The position numbers and the translations under genes were made by a program. The notes under the pieces were generated by a model. That model was not told where the DNA came from. It searched no databases and saw only the letters and a list, made by a program, of their open reading frames with translations. From Heterocephalus glaber (taxonomy: Eukaryota > Chordata > Mammalia > Rodentia > Bathyergidae), in contig NW_004624781.1 of NCBI RefSeq assembly GCF_000247695.1, forward strand, positions 14,322,241 to 14,386,240: a stretch of 64,000 nucleotides of DNA, given 5' to 3'. Below, in pieces: positions 36,744-47,472 of the stretch (position 1 is its first letter; each line of letters begins with the position of its first letter).

Positions 36744-36905
36744 TGTCAGTCTTGCTCCATAACTGCTGTTGCCGAACCTGGAAGATAGCTCGAGTCAATG
36801 GCAGCGATTTGCCAGAAGAGGGATTTTCAGGAGGAAGAATAAAGCGAAGCTGCCTTTCCTCCTCCGGATTTTGTGAACATGAAACACACATTAGACCTCT
36901 GTGAT
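36744..36905 (+). other. Candidate terminal exon, unidentified
   Basis: Preceded by a good acceptor (pyrimidine-rich 'gttcatttttatttcag' ending at 36,743). Reading from the third base of this segment gives 53 open codons ending in TGA at 36,903-36,905, including the stretch WKIARVNGSDLPEEGFSGG. A GTGAGT directly follows (36,906-36,911), so it could also be an internal exon with its own stop. It lies 1.1 kb downstream of the CpG-island core in the plus direction. I do not recognise the peptide. The minus strand is open here too, so the evidence for coding is weak. Confidence 0.22.
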
Positions 36906-37153
36906 GTGAGTGGCGTGAGCAGTGACGCAGATGCAGGAAGGCTGCGTGCCGAGACACTTGCCAGGAGCACACTGCAGACTGAGTTTGGAGAGCAGAGCTT
37001 GGTGCTGGTCCATGTGTCCTGACACACAAGGTGGAAAATGGTGAATGGTTTGTGCAGTTGAGGTGGAGAAACTGTGCTTGGGGAGCCCCAGGGGGCTGGC
37101 ACAGGCCCTGGGAAGAGGTATTTTGATTGGAGCTGTGAGAAAGAAGCTGCCTT

Positions 37154-37248
37154 AGGGGCCAGGGATTTAGCTCAGTGGTTCCTCTGCCTGCCTTGAAAGA
37201 GCAAGGTCCTGAGTTCGATCTCCAGTACCAAAAAAAAAAAAAAAAAGA
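37154..37248 (+). mobile_element. ID SINE with 11-bp target duplication
   Basis: 'gatttagctcagtggttcct', 'gagttcgatctccagtacc', A17 tail with GAA units. gaagctgcctt at 37,143-37,153 is repeated at 37,253-37,263. Confidence 0.95.
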
Positions 37249-37263
37249 AGAAGAAGCTGCCTT

Positions 37264-37835
37264 GATTTGGGTTGCCCAGAAGCAGGTGCTACATTTCTGA
37301 GGTGACCCCAAAAGCAGCAGTGAGGGAGCAGGAAGATGAGGCAGGGAAGAGGAGAGGCCAGTATTGGAGTGCACTCCTGAGACGGATGCCATGTGCAGTG
37401 GGGCAGGAGCCTCCTGCAGCACAAGGAGGCCAGCAGCTCTCTCAGCACTGTCCACCCACCCCAGCCGGCACAGAGGAGCTGCTCCAGCAGGACACCACCT
37501 GCCCCACTGCTGCAGAGGTGAGATTTCCCGCCAGCTCTGTGGGCACCGCAGCAACCTCTACCCTCTCCAATGGGTCTGGCTCAGGTGCAAGGCTGTGGGT
37601 CAGTCTGCTCTACACAGCTGATACCCTGGGCTCATGGCCCTGCTAGTGATCACAGGAGGAACTAGACATGCTAGTGATCTAGCATGTCTTGGATAACTTG
37701 AGGAATTTCATAGTCAATGTATGATTTGAGAAGAACCCCATCAGGTGTTTTGTGATACTGGGAATAGAAGTTAGGGTATGCATGGTAGGTAAGTGCTTTC
37801 TCATGAAGGCCCATCCTCAGCCCACCAGAGAGAAG
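37264..37835. other. Noncoding stretch with a perfect hairpin
   Basis: Contains the 11-bp inverted repeat at 37,664-37,689. A worn minus-strand ID trace ('gcatggtaggtaagtgcttt') may lie at 37,755-37,820. No gene recognised. Confidence 0.4.
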
Positions 37836-37837
37836 TT

Positions 37838-37965
37838 CTTAGCCGCATTTGGCAGATAAGGGAGCTGAGCTCAGAAAAGCAGCATAATTTGCCTAAGATC
37901 ACATCACAAATAAGCGGAGGAGCAGAGATGGAGACCCAGGCCTATCCGAATCAGAGCTTTGCTTG
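37838..37965 (+). repeat. MIR SINE remnant
   Basis: 'gcatttggcagataagggag', 'gcctaagatcacatcacaaa' and 'gagacccaggcctatccg' match the MIR 3' half. Confidence 0.65.
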
Positions 37966-38261
37966 AGAATCATAGGACCTCTCTCTCCTCATTTTAAAGC
38001 AAAAGTAACTTTCTCCTCTATATCTCCCTGCTGGGGCTGAGGGGCTCTCAGAACCTCAGGCTGCCACAGGAGTCTCTAGACAGAGAGTTTGTGTGATTCT
38101 CCCCTGTGTGCTCTCCTCTGGCAGCCAGCACCTGTAGTTACCTCCCAGGGCCCCACCACCACCAGGGCCCCAAACTGAGCACTGATCCAATGTGCCTGCT
38201 GTGGGCCGGACACCTCCAACTCATGCAGCCCCCGGTTCCCTTCCATGGAATTCATTTTTTA

Positions 38262-39470
38262 AACGAGGCTTAAAAGGATATATTGGGCAGAATTTTAAAA
38301 GTACACACTCAAAAGAAATAGAGTGCAGGCCCTTCAGAGGGAGAGGCACAGTATTGTTTGGAGCTGGAAATATTTATGTGTTTTTGGCGGTAGAAAGCTG
38401 TGGAATTTGCGAATCTACAGGAAGTTGTGCCTTGGAAAAAGAATGGCCAACACACAGAAAGATAATGGCCCATTTTAAGGAGAAAGGCAGGGCCCCATTT
38501 TTTCAAGAGGGGTGCCTAAAAACATTCTTTGAACTCTTTCAGTCTGTTCCTTTGACTTAATATCAGGTGTCTGCTCTTTAGCCTGTGAACTAATTTATGG
38601 GCTTATAGTACCTTTAAGGGATTGTGTGGTGGGCCTGATCAACCCTAGGGAATACAGACATGGATTACCTTGGGTGACTTTGTATCCTGAAGTCGAAGTC
38701 TTCTTCAAAGTATAATTTATAAATTATGATTTTCCTTATCTCCTTACTGTCTTTATTTCTTCTACCTCATTTCTCCCCCCTGAGACTTTGATCTCTCATT
38801 CTTAAGGGAAGCAGAGGGGCTAAAGGTCTGTCTTCTTATGACTCCTTTAGGCCGAGGACGGGTGTTGATCCTGCCCGGCCAGGGGTCAAAAGTCTCACCC
38901 CAACTGATCTCAAGGACACAAAAGAAGATGGGTTTTGGTGTTTGATGAACCACCATCCTTTAATAATCAAAGCTGTAGTCCTAGTGTGTCTTTACCTCCT
39001 CCCACTGGAGGAAATGTCATAAACAAAGGAAATGTCACTGGACAGGGTCCAAGGAGGTCCCCAAAGCAGAGATGAGAAACCTTAACTCACTCCACCCACA
39101 GGGCAGGTTGCAGATCGGCTGACTTCCATCACAGAAAAGGAATTTTCAAGACCTGACTGTAAGAGGCATAAAGGAATTTATTAGGCAAAACTTTTTAAGT
39201 ACACATAGAGTTCAAGCCTGAGAGAGAGAGAGAGAGAGAGAGCTTCCGTGAAATTCAAAGGCCTGGAAATTGACAGCCGTATTCCATATTCCACCACATG
39301 CCCATGAAAATTCCAGAGTTTGTGCCAATGACATGAAAATGACCCAAGACATGGATATGCGTTTAAAGGAAGACACAATGATGGCGGCAGTGTTTGCAGC
39401 TCAGCCTTGGGGAGCTCTGCCTGTCAAAGGGGTCAGGCGGGAGTTGAGTGAGGAGTGAGGTCATCAGAGG
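38262..39470 (-). mobile_element. Possible ERV LTR pair, decayed
   Basis: Two similar blocks occur in the same orientation: one near 38,268-38,325 ('cagaattttaaaagtacaca') and one near 39,166-39,225 ('caaaactttttaagtacaca'). On the minus strand the second contains AATAAA after 'aagttttgcct', fitting an LTR polyadenylation region. The segment between could be U5 and leader. No coding remnants are recognised and the family is unknown. Confidence 0.35.
39221..39241. repeat. (GA)n microsatellite
   Basis: Uninterrupted GA run inside the LTR-like block. Confidence 0.9.
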
Positions 39471-40014
39471 CCGGCAGAGACCCCACACTGGGGGAGACCA
39501 GAGTCACCCCAGGCCTCCAGCTCAGGGCCAATGCTTCTTTGTCTGAGTCCTCCCATCAACTCTGTCTCGGAAGTCTCGGGGACCAGAGTCCAAAGACCTG
39601 AATGAAACATCAGCCAGGCACTGGGTGTCTGGTGCAGGACGAGACACTCGCACACCTCCAAAGCTGTCATCTGCAGCTCACACAAGCTACTAAGTGCCCA
39701 CGGAAGCAGGGAGGGATGAGGAGGGGGAACTCTGGCATCAGTATCATTATTGCCCACCTAAAATGCAGACATCCATGACACCCTTCACCGTGTTATCTTA
39801 ATGAGAACAGTGATGACTTTCAGTGATATTCAAATGGGCACCTTTACACTTGCTGCCTTAATGCAGGGTGATTCCGTGATTTTCATAGGCCCTGGGCATT
39901 TTCACCTTGTGGGTCCTTTCTTCCATGAAACCACGATGCCTTATTCATATACTGGTATGAAAAAAATATGTTCCCGTTATGTATACATTTTCTTCCATCT
40001 AAAAGGGTCCCCCA
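39471..40014. other. Unique noncoding stretch
   Basis: No recognised gene or repeat. Confidence 0.4.
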
Positions 40015-40016
40015 TC

Positions 40017-40078
40017 CCATACTGCCTGCTGCACAAGCGCAAGAACCCGAGTTTGATCCCCGGTACCAAAAAAAAATA
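40017..40078 (+). mobile_element. 5'-truncated ID SINE
   Basis: Starts mid-element ('tactgcctgctgcacaagcg'), keeps the B box 'gagtttgatccccggtacc' and an A9 tail. Confidence 0.85.
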
Positions 40079-40147
40079 AGTCAATTGTCCAGGTCCCGGG
40101 CACTGTGCCTGCTCTGCCTATTGGTGCTATGGATCTCTGCCCCCCCG

Positions 40148-40392
40148 CACCAAATACCTGAGAACTTTTTTTTTTTTTGGTGCTGGGGATCAAACTCGGG
40201 TCCTTGTGCTTGCACAGCAGGCGGCAAAACCACTGAGCTAAATCCCAGGCCTACCTGGGAACTTTAAAAAATAACTTTCTTGGGGCCTCATAGGGCCAGT
40301 TAAACCCAAATCTCTAGGGTGAGGGCCAGGTGCTCTGCTTTTGACTTATTTTTAAGTTCTCTTAGTGATTCTAATGTGCAGCCAGAATTGTG
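40148..40392 (+). mobile_element. MER5A-like hAT transposon remnant with ID insert
   Basis: 'gcaccaaatacctgagaact' before the ID, then 'tggggcctcatagggccagt', 'aggtgctctgcttttgactt' and 'gtgattctaatgtgcagcca' after it, fit a MER5A-type element. Decayed. Confidence 0.45.
40169..40252 (-). mobile_element. ID SINE with near-perfect target duplication
   Basis: T-run, 'tgctggggatcaaactcggg', 'ccactgagctaaatcccagg'. acctgagaacttt (40,156-40,168) versus acctgggaacttt (40,253-40,265), one mismatch. Confidence 0.95.
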
Positions 40393-41900
40393 CCCCTGGC
40401 CTCAACAATATTTTCCAGTTAGGACCTTGAGCTTTTCCATAGCAGATTCTGTTATTGCTTTTTCCCCCTCCCTGTCCTTCGAGGATGGAGAGAGCCCACT
40501 GTTCTGCCAGTCAGTTTTCCAAGCATAGAACCAGATGCATTTTCCATCAAGGAAATCCACTCTGCGGGTCTGCTCATCACAGCTCCTCTCCACCTTGTCA
40601 AGCCTTTTTCCTTGCCAGCTGTCTCAAGGGTGACTCCTGGCAGGGTGGAAGGTGGGAAAGAAAGGAATCTCACTAACACAGTGTCCAAAACTATAGGGTT
40701 TGGAGGCCTCTAGGCCTAGACGCGAAGTGTGGGGCATGTGGGGCTGAAGGGTAGGGTTTGATTTGAGGGACAAGAAAATGTTATTGTCAATAAAGGAAGA
40801 AGTAACCAACAGCTTCATTGAAACCAGAGAGAGGGAGATTGCTGTGCGGCTGACCTCAAGGGCCTGGAGGGAGCCGTCAGGTACCTCAACAGCCGGCCCT
40901 TCAGGCTGAGGCCTCTCATCCCACACAGTCCACTCCTCCCTGTTCTGCACAGTCCCCTTCTCCTGAGCCCGGGTGTTCAGTTCCTAACTCACAATCTTCT
41001 AGCACATTCTTAAACCCAGAGGATGATGGAATTCTGCACAGCACTGTCATAGAGCCCTGGCCTGTTGTTACAGGATTAAACATTCCTTAGAACACGGAGA
41101 AGTGACAGATAACTCCCACACACATAGTACAATTTATGTTTCGGGGCCTTAATGCTCCCACTTAATACCAGGAAAAGACCCATGGACTCAACAGTAACCC
41201 TCAGACTTCTCAGAATTATAACTTCCTTGGGAGATAGTAAAAACAATAGTGCAAAACGTTTTAGGAAGGAAAGTGACCTACATTTGATATTTTGTAGACA
41301 GCTAAGAAGTATGCATAAAGCTAAGGGGTGCATAAAAGAATAGTGTAGTGTAACAACTGAATTTGGCCAGAACCTTCTTAGTAAGGGAGCCCTTGGATCA
41401 CACAGTATCTGTCTTAATTACATACCTGTCCAAAAGGCCACAGCAGGAAGAGTGTCATTTTAGTGAGCTTGGGGAGCTATAAAATAGTTACCTTGTTACA
41501 AACTTTGGTTTTTATATGCCAGCAGGGGACAAAGCATTTGTTTTCTGTTCTAAATTTTGGTTTTGAAAGACTTTACTGTAGAATTGCCAGGAATGATAAG
41601 ATGGGAAGAGATTTTTCAAAGGGATTCTTTGTTGCATCCGATTTGTAACAAGATCTGATGTGGCAGCCTCCAAATTTTGTTCTTCAGCTGTTACTCTTTG
41701 AATGAGAGGTACATAATAAAATTGATAGTCTTTACAACATTGCTTTCTGATTTAAAAGTCCCGGAACAGGGGGGCGGGACACACAAGAGTGTGGCTGTAC
41801 TTACTGCACTGAACTGTGTACTCAGCAGGAGTTTGGGAAACTTTATGTTGAGCAGATTTTGACACAACTTGAAAAACATAAAACAAAGCCCTTAAACCCA
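40393..41900. other. Unique noncoding stretch
   Basis: No recognised gene. Short frames near 41,150-41,860 lack domains. Confidence 0.4.
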
Positions 41901-41902
41901 GG

Positions 41903-41966
41903 TATATATATCTCCAAATATATATATCTCCAAATATATATATATCCAAATATATATATATCCAAA
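41903..41966. repeat. 16-bp AT-rich minisatellite, 4 copies
   Basis: Four adjacent 16-mers: units 1-2 are tatatatatctccaaa and units 3-4 are tatatatatatccaaa. Confidence 0.97.
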
Positions 41967-41989
41967 GCAAAAGAGAAGATGACATATAC

Positions 41990-42031
41990 TTGTCCTGAAG
42001 AACTTTTCTGTTGTCCTGAAGAACTTTTCTG
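41990..42031. repeat. Perfect 21-bp tandem duplication
   Basis: The 21-base segment 41,990-42,010 (core gtcctgaagaacttttctg) is repeated without change at 42,011-42,031. Confidence 0.97.
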
Positions 42032-42144
42032 GCTGGGTCAGGCTGATGGAAATGTAAGATGTGACCAGTGGGACATGTTCATGTTTAAGTGCTTATGGGC
42101 TTCTGATAAAAGCCCCTGGTTAATAGAAAAATTGTTTCTGTGTG

Positions 42145-42277
42145 GTTGTGTTTGTTTGCTTTTGTTTCTGAGACAGAGTTTCACTATGTAGTTCGAGCCG
42201 GCCTCAAACTCAAAGTGATTCTCCTGCCTCAGCCTCCTGAGTGCTAGAATTACAGGTGTGCACCACCATGCCTGGCT
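42145..42277 (-). mobile_element. B1 SINE
   Basis: 'ctgagacagagtttcactat', 'ctcctgcctcagcctcctga' and 'gtgtgcaccaccatgcctgg'. Lacks one copy of the internal duplication. Confidence 0.92.
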
Positions 42278-42790
42278 GCATCTTACTTTATGGAATACCA
42301 CCAACAAATTAGTTTACATTAAGAAATTCTTGAAATCACTGATAACATGTATCTTCTTGTTTAACCCCCTCCTTGCCATGCCCCCAGCCTTCCCCCGGTC
42401 TCTGTCATTTAAGCACCCACAGATAGCCAAGAGAAAAATATCCACATACATGGATGACAAATTCACCTTATAAAACCTCTCAAAGTTGCCCATATTTTTT
42501 TCTTGTTCAAATGAACCATTGAAAGCCATCAACAAAGCAGTATTAAAATGCATGTGGTAAAAACAAACAAACAAAAAAACCCCTGTAGACCTGGGTATCA
42601 AATATAATTTACTAAAAAGTGAGGTTAATGGTGACTGAGACCCCAAAGATCTAATACTACCATTGTTCTTCAACAACTCCACCAGTAGTAGTTTCTAGCT
42701 TGCTTTCCATCTGCCCGACTCTGAGACCTGGGAAGTGGGGGAGAGGGGAGCCCCCTGGACCCCACATCTTGTTAGCTCCTTCAGACCTCT
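42278..42790. other. Unique noncoding stretch
   Basis: No recognised gene. Contains a short (AAAC)n run at 42,563-42,578. Confidence 0.4.
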
Positions 42791-42794
42791 CAGT

Positions 42795-42950
42795 AGCCCG
42801 GCCACGTGATTGTGCCCCTTTGTGAAGGAGGAAAACAGGGAGGTCACCGAACATGCCAGCATTGCACAGCTAGCAAATGGTAGGGCTTAGGTTCAAGTCC
42901 CGGTTCTGTCTAGGAACTTAACCCAGACCTCAACCCAGACCTCTCTGCTT
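42795..42950 (+). repeat. MIR SINE remnant
   Basis: 'gaaggaggaaaacagggagg', 'cattgcacagctagcaaatg' and 'ggttcaagtcccggttctgt' in MIR order. Confidence 0.65.
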
Positions 42951-43132
42951 AATCACTGCCACACAGGACAGGCCCAGAGGGCCAGGCCTCATTCTGTTAA
43001 TGTCTGTCTTATTGTACCTTTTTTTAAATCATAAAAGCAATTCAGACCTTCCAGATCAAGACAGCTGAGTGACCAAAGACTGAAACCCCTATTCCCGACT
43101 CCAAACAGAAATAAATTGCAGATAAGAGCCTT

Positions 43133-43327
43133 ATCCAGGTATGATGGTACACATCTGTAATCCCAGGACTCTGGGAGGCTGAGGCAGGAGGATCACAAGT
43201 TCAAGTGAAGCCTGGGCAACTTAGTGATTTAATGAGACCTTGTCTCAAAATAATAAATAAAAAATAAAGGTCTGAGGATATAGCTCAGGGCAAAGGCCCT
43301 AGGTTCAATCTTCAGTACTGCAAAAAA
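43133..43327 (+). mobile_element. B1-ID composite SINE (B1-dID type)
   Basis: B1 half 43,133-43,267 ('ccaggtatgatggtacacat', 'gaggctgaggcaggaggatc', A/T-rich linker). A same-strand ID half follows directly at 43,269-43,327 ('gaggatatagctcagggcaa', 'aggttcaatcttcagtactg') with an A-rich end. Confidence 0.8.
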
Positions 43328-44463
43328 TTAAATTAAAGACCTTACAATGAAATGGAAATCTATAGCTCTGAGGGTACCACTGGAACTCATAGAGAGATAA
43401 AGCCTTGCACAAGTAGGGGGCACAGGCATCAGTGTGTCTGAGGACAGGAACTGTGTTCATGTACACCTTGCTGGTGAACTAGAGCCCTATTTGGGAAGCC
43501 AGGGGTGCAAACCACGCTCCCTGCTCAAGACAGTGATTGGAAGAGGGTGTTCAGATTCCTACCTAGAATATGTCTCTTGCCCACTGCAGGAGACAATTAC
43601 AGGGCACTTGCATGCCTGGAAACTGACTCACACCTAACATCCAGAATTCAGCCTCTACCCAGAGCAGGAACATGCTGCCACTGACCTGAAATCAAATTTA
43701 AAGCCAGAATGTGCACCCAGGAGACCACCTAGCAAGTGAAGAAGGACCCTGTCCTACCAAAATCTCTGGGCAGGAGACAGAACACATGAGTAGGTGGGAT
43801 GACCCAACAAACGAGGCAGGTCAGGCTGCAGGGGGTACAGATGACATCTTGAAGGAATAGCACGTGTGTGCACATATACAAATATATGTATATGCATTCT
43901 TAAAATCTTCATAGAGAAAAGAAGGGATGATATTCATAAAACAAAATTAAGAAACTATAAAATAAGAAAAGGCAGATATTGAAAAGACTGAACTGGAAAT
44001 ACTGAAAATTAAAAATAATATAAAATTTAAATTGCAAAGATGGCCAGCAGTTTGGGTACAGTTTATGAAATATAAAATATAAATGAGGCAATTACCCAAT
44101 GTAAATAAGTAGAGGAGGGAAAAATCTCAAGACCTGCAAGCAAATGTAAGGTATAGGAGTTCTAGATATAGAGAACAGGGAGAATTTTGGACATGAAAGA
44201 CCATATGCTTCAGAACACACCAGAACTTCAAGAAAAATACAAATCTTCAGGGTTTAAGAGTCCCATTACTTGAGAACATCAATGATAGAAATATTAAAAG
44301 GTACCAGAAAGAAAAGACTACTAAGATTGACAGTAGACATCTGAGCAACAATAGATAACCAAGAACAATGAATAATAATCACCACAGAGTTGAGGAAAAG
44401 TCACTGAATTCTGCAGGGGAGAATTCTATGTCAATATAAGCTATTATTTAAGAGAAAAGGTGA

Positions 44464-44544
44464 AAGGCTGGGGATGTAGCTTAGAGCCACTGCACCTGCC
44501 TGGCAAGTGCAAGGTCCTGAGTTTGATTTCTGGTACCAGAAAAA
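44464..44544 (+). mobile_element. ID SINE with 13-bp target duplication
   Basis: 'gatgtagcttagagccactg', 'gagtttgatttctggtacc'. agagaaaaggtga at 44,451-44,463 is repeated at 44,545-44,557. Confidence 0.94.
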
Positions 44545-44721
44545 AGAGAAAAGGTGAGACAGTCATGTTCAGGCATACAAGGTCTAAAAGATTTTATTTC
44601 CTACAGATCCTTGCTAAGTGAAATATGTACATATAACAAAGAAATGGAGTAATGCCAGAAGAAACAGTATGCAAAGAAATTGGTAAGAACATGTTAAAAA
44701 TCTAAATAAATATTGACTCTA

Positions 44722-44800
44722 GAGCTGGGGATGTAGCTCAGTGGTGTAGACTTTCCTCGAATGCATGAGGTCCTGGGTATGATAACTAGCACCAAGGATC
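44722..44800 (+). mobile_element. ID SINE
   Basis: 'gagctggggatgtagctcag' then 'ggtcctgggtatgataacta'. The B box is mutated and the tail is replaced by a GGA-rich tract. Confidence 0.85.
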
Positions 44801-44807
44801 AATATAT

Positions 44808-44869
44808 AGGAGGGAGGGGGGAGGAGGGAGAGAGGAAGAGAGAGGGAGAGAGAGAGAGAGAGAGAGACA
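44808..44869. repeat. (GGA/GA)n purine tract
   Basis: Pure A/G tract of about 60 bases ending in (GA)n, probably grown from the tail of the preceding ID. Confidence 0.9.
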
Positions 44870-44984
44870 ATAGCAACAATAACCACAATTTTTAAAAGTT
44901 GGTGTCCAGAAAGTAGAAGGAGAGGGAACTCATTAACTTGTTCTATGAGGCCAACATACCCTAATACCAAACAGATAAAGACAC

Positions 44985-45780
44985 TGCAAGAAGTGAAAAC
45001 TATAGGTCAACATCTTTCATGAACAGAAATGCAAAAATCCTCAAGAAAACATAAGCAAATCAAATTCAGCATTATCTTAAGGGAATTATAAACTGAGTAG
45101 GAATTATTCTAGGTATTTGAGGCTGACTCAATATTTGAAACTCAATTAATCCAATTAACCACCTCAGTACGCTAAAGAACCAAAATCATATAATCATGCT
45201 ATTTGATGCAGAAAAATCTATTGGACAAAATGCAGCATCCACTCATGATTAAAAACTCTTACCACGGGCTGGGTTGTAATCTCAGTGGTAGAGTCCTTGT
45301 CTGGCATGTAGGAGACCCTGATTTCAATTCCCAGCTATTCAAAACAAAACAAAGCAAAAAAAACAAAAAACCCTCAGCAAAGGAGAAATAAAGAGAAACT
45401 TCTGACTTGATAAAGAATATTTAGAAAAACCAGCTAACGTCATACTTAGCATGAGAACCGAGACGCTTTCTCCCGAAGATCAGGGCCAAGATCAGGACCT
45501 CACAGTTTACCAGTCCTATGCTACATTGTCCAGGAAGTCCTAGCTACAGCAGTCAGGCAAGAAAAGGAAATTAAAAAGGCATGCAGAGTAAGAAGTAAGG
45601 GGGAAATTTCATCTTTGTTCACAGATGAGATTGGCTACGTAGAAAATCCTAAAGAATCAACAACAAAATTGCTGGAACTCATGAATGATTTTAGTAAAGT
45701 TGCAAGATATAAACAATATACAAAAGTTAATTAATTTCCTATAAATCTGAAATGAACAATTAATATTTGATATTATGAAT
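44985..45780 (+). pseudogene. L1 ORF2 reverse-transcriptase region, decayed
   Basis: Nucleotide landmarks of the L1 ORF2 reverse-transcriptase domain appear in order: 'atgcaaaaatcctcaagaaa', 'tatttgatgcagaaaaatct', 'cactcatgattaaaaactct', 'gtccaggaagtcctagctac', 'gtcaggcaagaaaaggaaat' and 'tagtaaagttgcaagatata'. ORF2 normally encodes endonuclease and reverse transcriptase for LINE retrotransposition. Here stops and shifts break every frame, and an ID SINE sits at 45,266-45,345, so it is dead. It is likely part of the same insertion as 43,900-44,984. Confidence 0.8.
45266..45345 (+). mobile_element. ID SINE (diverged)
   Basis: 'gggctgggttgtaatctcag' and 'ctgatttcaattcccagct', followed by an AAAC-rich tail. 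Confidence 0.8.
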
Positions 45781-45789
45781 GCAATATTG

Positions 45790-46105
45790 CTTTATTGTCA
45801 CTCCCCTCTCAGAAAGAAATGTTTATACATTAATCCAATAGAACATCTTTAGATTCATATGCACACTGTCATGGGATAATATGATATTGCAATGTCTAAC
45901 TGCTAGTGACGTTACTCTGGTCATTGGTGAAGAGAGTATTTGGGTAGTTTCTTCACTGTAAAGTTACTATTTTTGTCCTTCATAGTTAATAAATATCTTA
46001 AAGAAGATACTTTTAGACTACGCAAATACCCTGTTTCATCTCAAATTTTTGCCCATTAACATTTTGTGGAATTTGTTTTGGTTTAGTTTGGGTTTCGAAA
46101 ATCAA
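45790..46105. other. AT-rich noncoding stretch
   Basis: Nothing recognised. May be further decayed L1. Confidence 0.35.
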
Positions 46106-46110
46106 TTCAA

Positions 46111-46156
46111 AAGTGCTAGGCAAGTGCTGTACCTCTGAGCTTTATCCCTGGCCCAT
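46111..46156 (-). mobile_element. ID SINE fragment
   Basis: 'ctaggcaagtgctgtacctc' and 'tgagctttatccctggccca' match the 5' half of an ID on the minus strand. Confidence 0.7.
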
Positions 46157-46388
46157 TTGTCCATTAATTTTAACCTAAACTGGTAGGTAGATTGTGTCTG
46201 TAATAATTGATCACTGGGGATTTGCCGAGTGGTGATTTTCTACTTCCCTCATTATTACTATATAATTCTTTTATTATTATTATTTTAAGTAATTGAAATT
46301 CTCTGTAAAGAAGATCTGCTTGTCTTTTTATATGAGTATACACCCATGGATATTTGTTTTATTTTATTTTATGTATGGGTTATAACAC

Positions 46389-46668
46389 AGGTTGAGCAGC
46401 CCTAACCTGAAAATCCAAATTGCTCCAAAATTCAAAATTCTTGAGCACCAAAGTGGAGAATTCCACATCGTGAAACTATTACATGCACAATATTGTTTAA
46501 AATGTTGCATAAAACTATCTTCAGGCTATGTGCACAGGGTATATATAAAATATAAGTGAATTTTGTGTTTAGACTTGGGACCCATCCCCAAGAAAACAAA
46601 AATCCAAATAAAAAACCTGGAGCACTTCTGACCTCTAGCATTTTGGATGAGGAATACTCGAACTATAC
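46389..46668. mobile_element. Tigger-like nonautonomous DNA transposon
   Basis: Left terminus 'caggttgagcagccctaacc' pairs with the right terminus 'ttggatgaggaatactcgaa' as an inverted repeat. The interior 'gtttagacttgggacccatc' and 'aggctatgtgcacagggtat' match a well-known TcMar-Tigger family. No transposase sequence remains. Confidence 0.75.
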
Positions 46669-47115
46669 CGTTTATTTTGTTGCAAAATTGTTCTAGCTTT
46701 AGTCGTTGTGATCGCGCCCCTGTGGCACCTGCACTCGGACATGCTCCCATCCCCCCTGGACCTCTTCCTTACCTTCTAGCTCTTCCAGATGTTCCAGGCT
46801 CCTGTATTTTCCCTGCCTGGCACCTGGATCAACCGCTCCTCCAGGGAGCCCTGAGTCCTTTTTGAAGAAGCAAACATCTGGGCTTGTTGTCACTGGGTAT
46901 GGTTGCCTCTGGCTGCTCCAGAGAAGAGAGCTCGAAAGCCTGTGTGTACTGAGCCCTGCGTGCACACGCATCTGTATTTCTGCACCTTCCCATGTGTGTA
47001 TGTGTAAAACCATGAATTTATGCTGGCATCTCAGGTTTCCACACAACAGGGCTCATTCTAACCTTTCCTTTATTTGTAAATTCTTTCTCTGACAGTGAGA
47101 AAGTGAGCTCTTAAC
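46669..47115. other. Unique noncoding stretch
   Basis: No recognised gene or repeat. Confidence 0.4.
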
Positions 47116-47472
47116 ACCTATGCCTTTTCCTCGTTGCTGGGACAAAATACCCAACATCCACTGCTTAAAGACATTGTTTTGGCTCACATTTTCAGTCCAT
47201 AGTGTGCTGGCTCCATGGCATGGGCCATGGTAGAGGAAATGCTACTCACCTCATAGGGCAGGAAGGCAGAGAGAGCACAGAAAGGGAGAACTACCCTGCA
47301 GGCCACTCCCCCAGGGACCTGCCCCTTCAAACCAGGTCCTCCTTCCTAGCTACACACTTGGCTATGATATGAATTCATCAGTGGGCCCTATGATCCAATC
47401 CAGTCCTCTTCTAAAAAGCTCTACCTATGAGCACATGAACCTCTTGGGGGACATCTAGATATAAACCAAGCA
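47116..47472 (-). mobile_element. Solo LTR, related MaLR-like subfamily
   Basis: 'cgttgctgggacaaaatacc' at the left and 'tctagatataaaccaagcaa' at the right fit the LTR family, but the middle differs from the other copies. Ends and flanking duplication are unclear. Confidence 0.55.

Larger units (their letters stand above)
43900..44984 (+). mobile_element. Old L1 LINE, non-ORF2 region, with ID inserts
   Basis: 44,300-44,630 has landmarks of an old L1: 'agattgacagtagacatctg', 'gaattctatgtcaatataag', 'tcatgttcaggcatacaagg'. Two ID SINEs interrupt it. The upstream limit is uncertain; it could reach 43,030. Confidence 0.6.
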
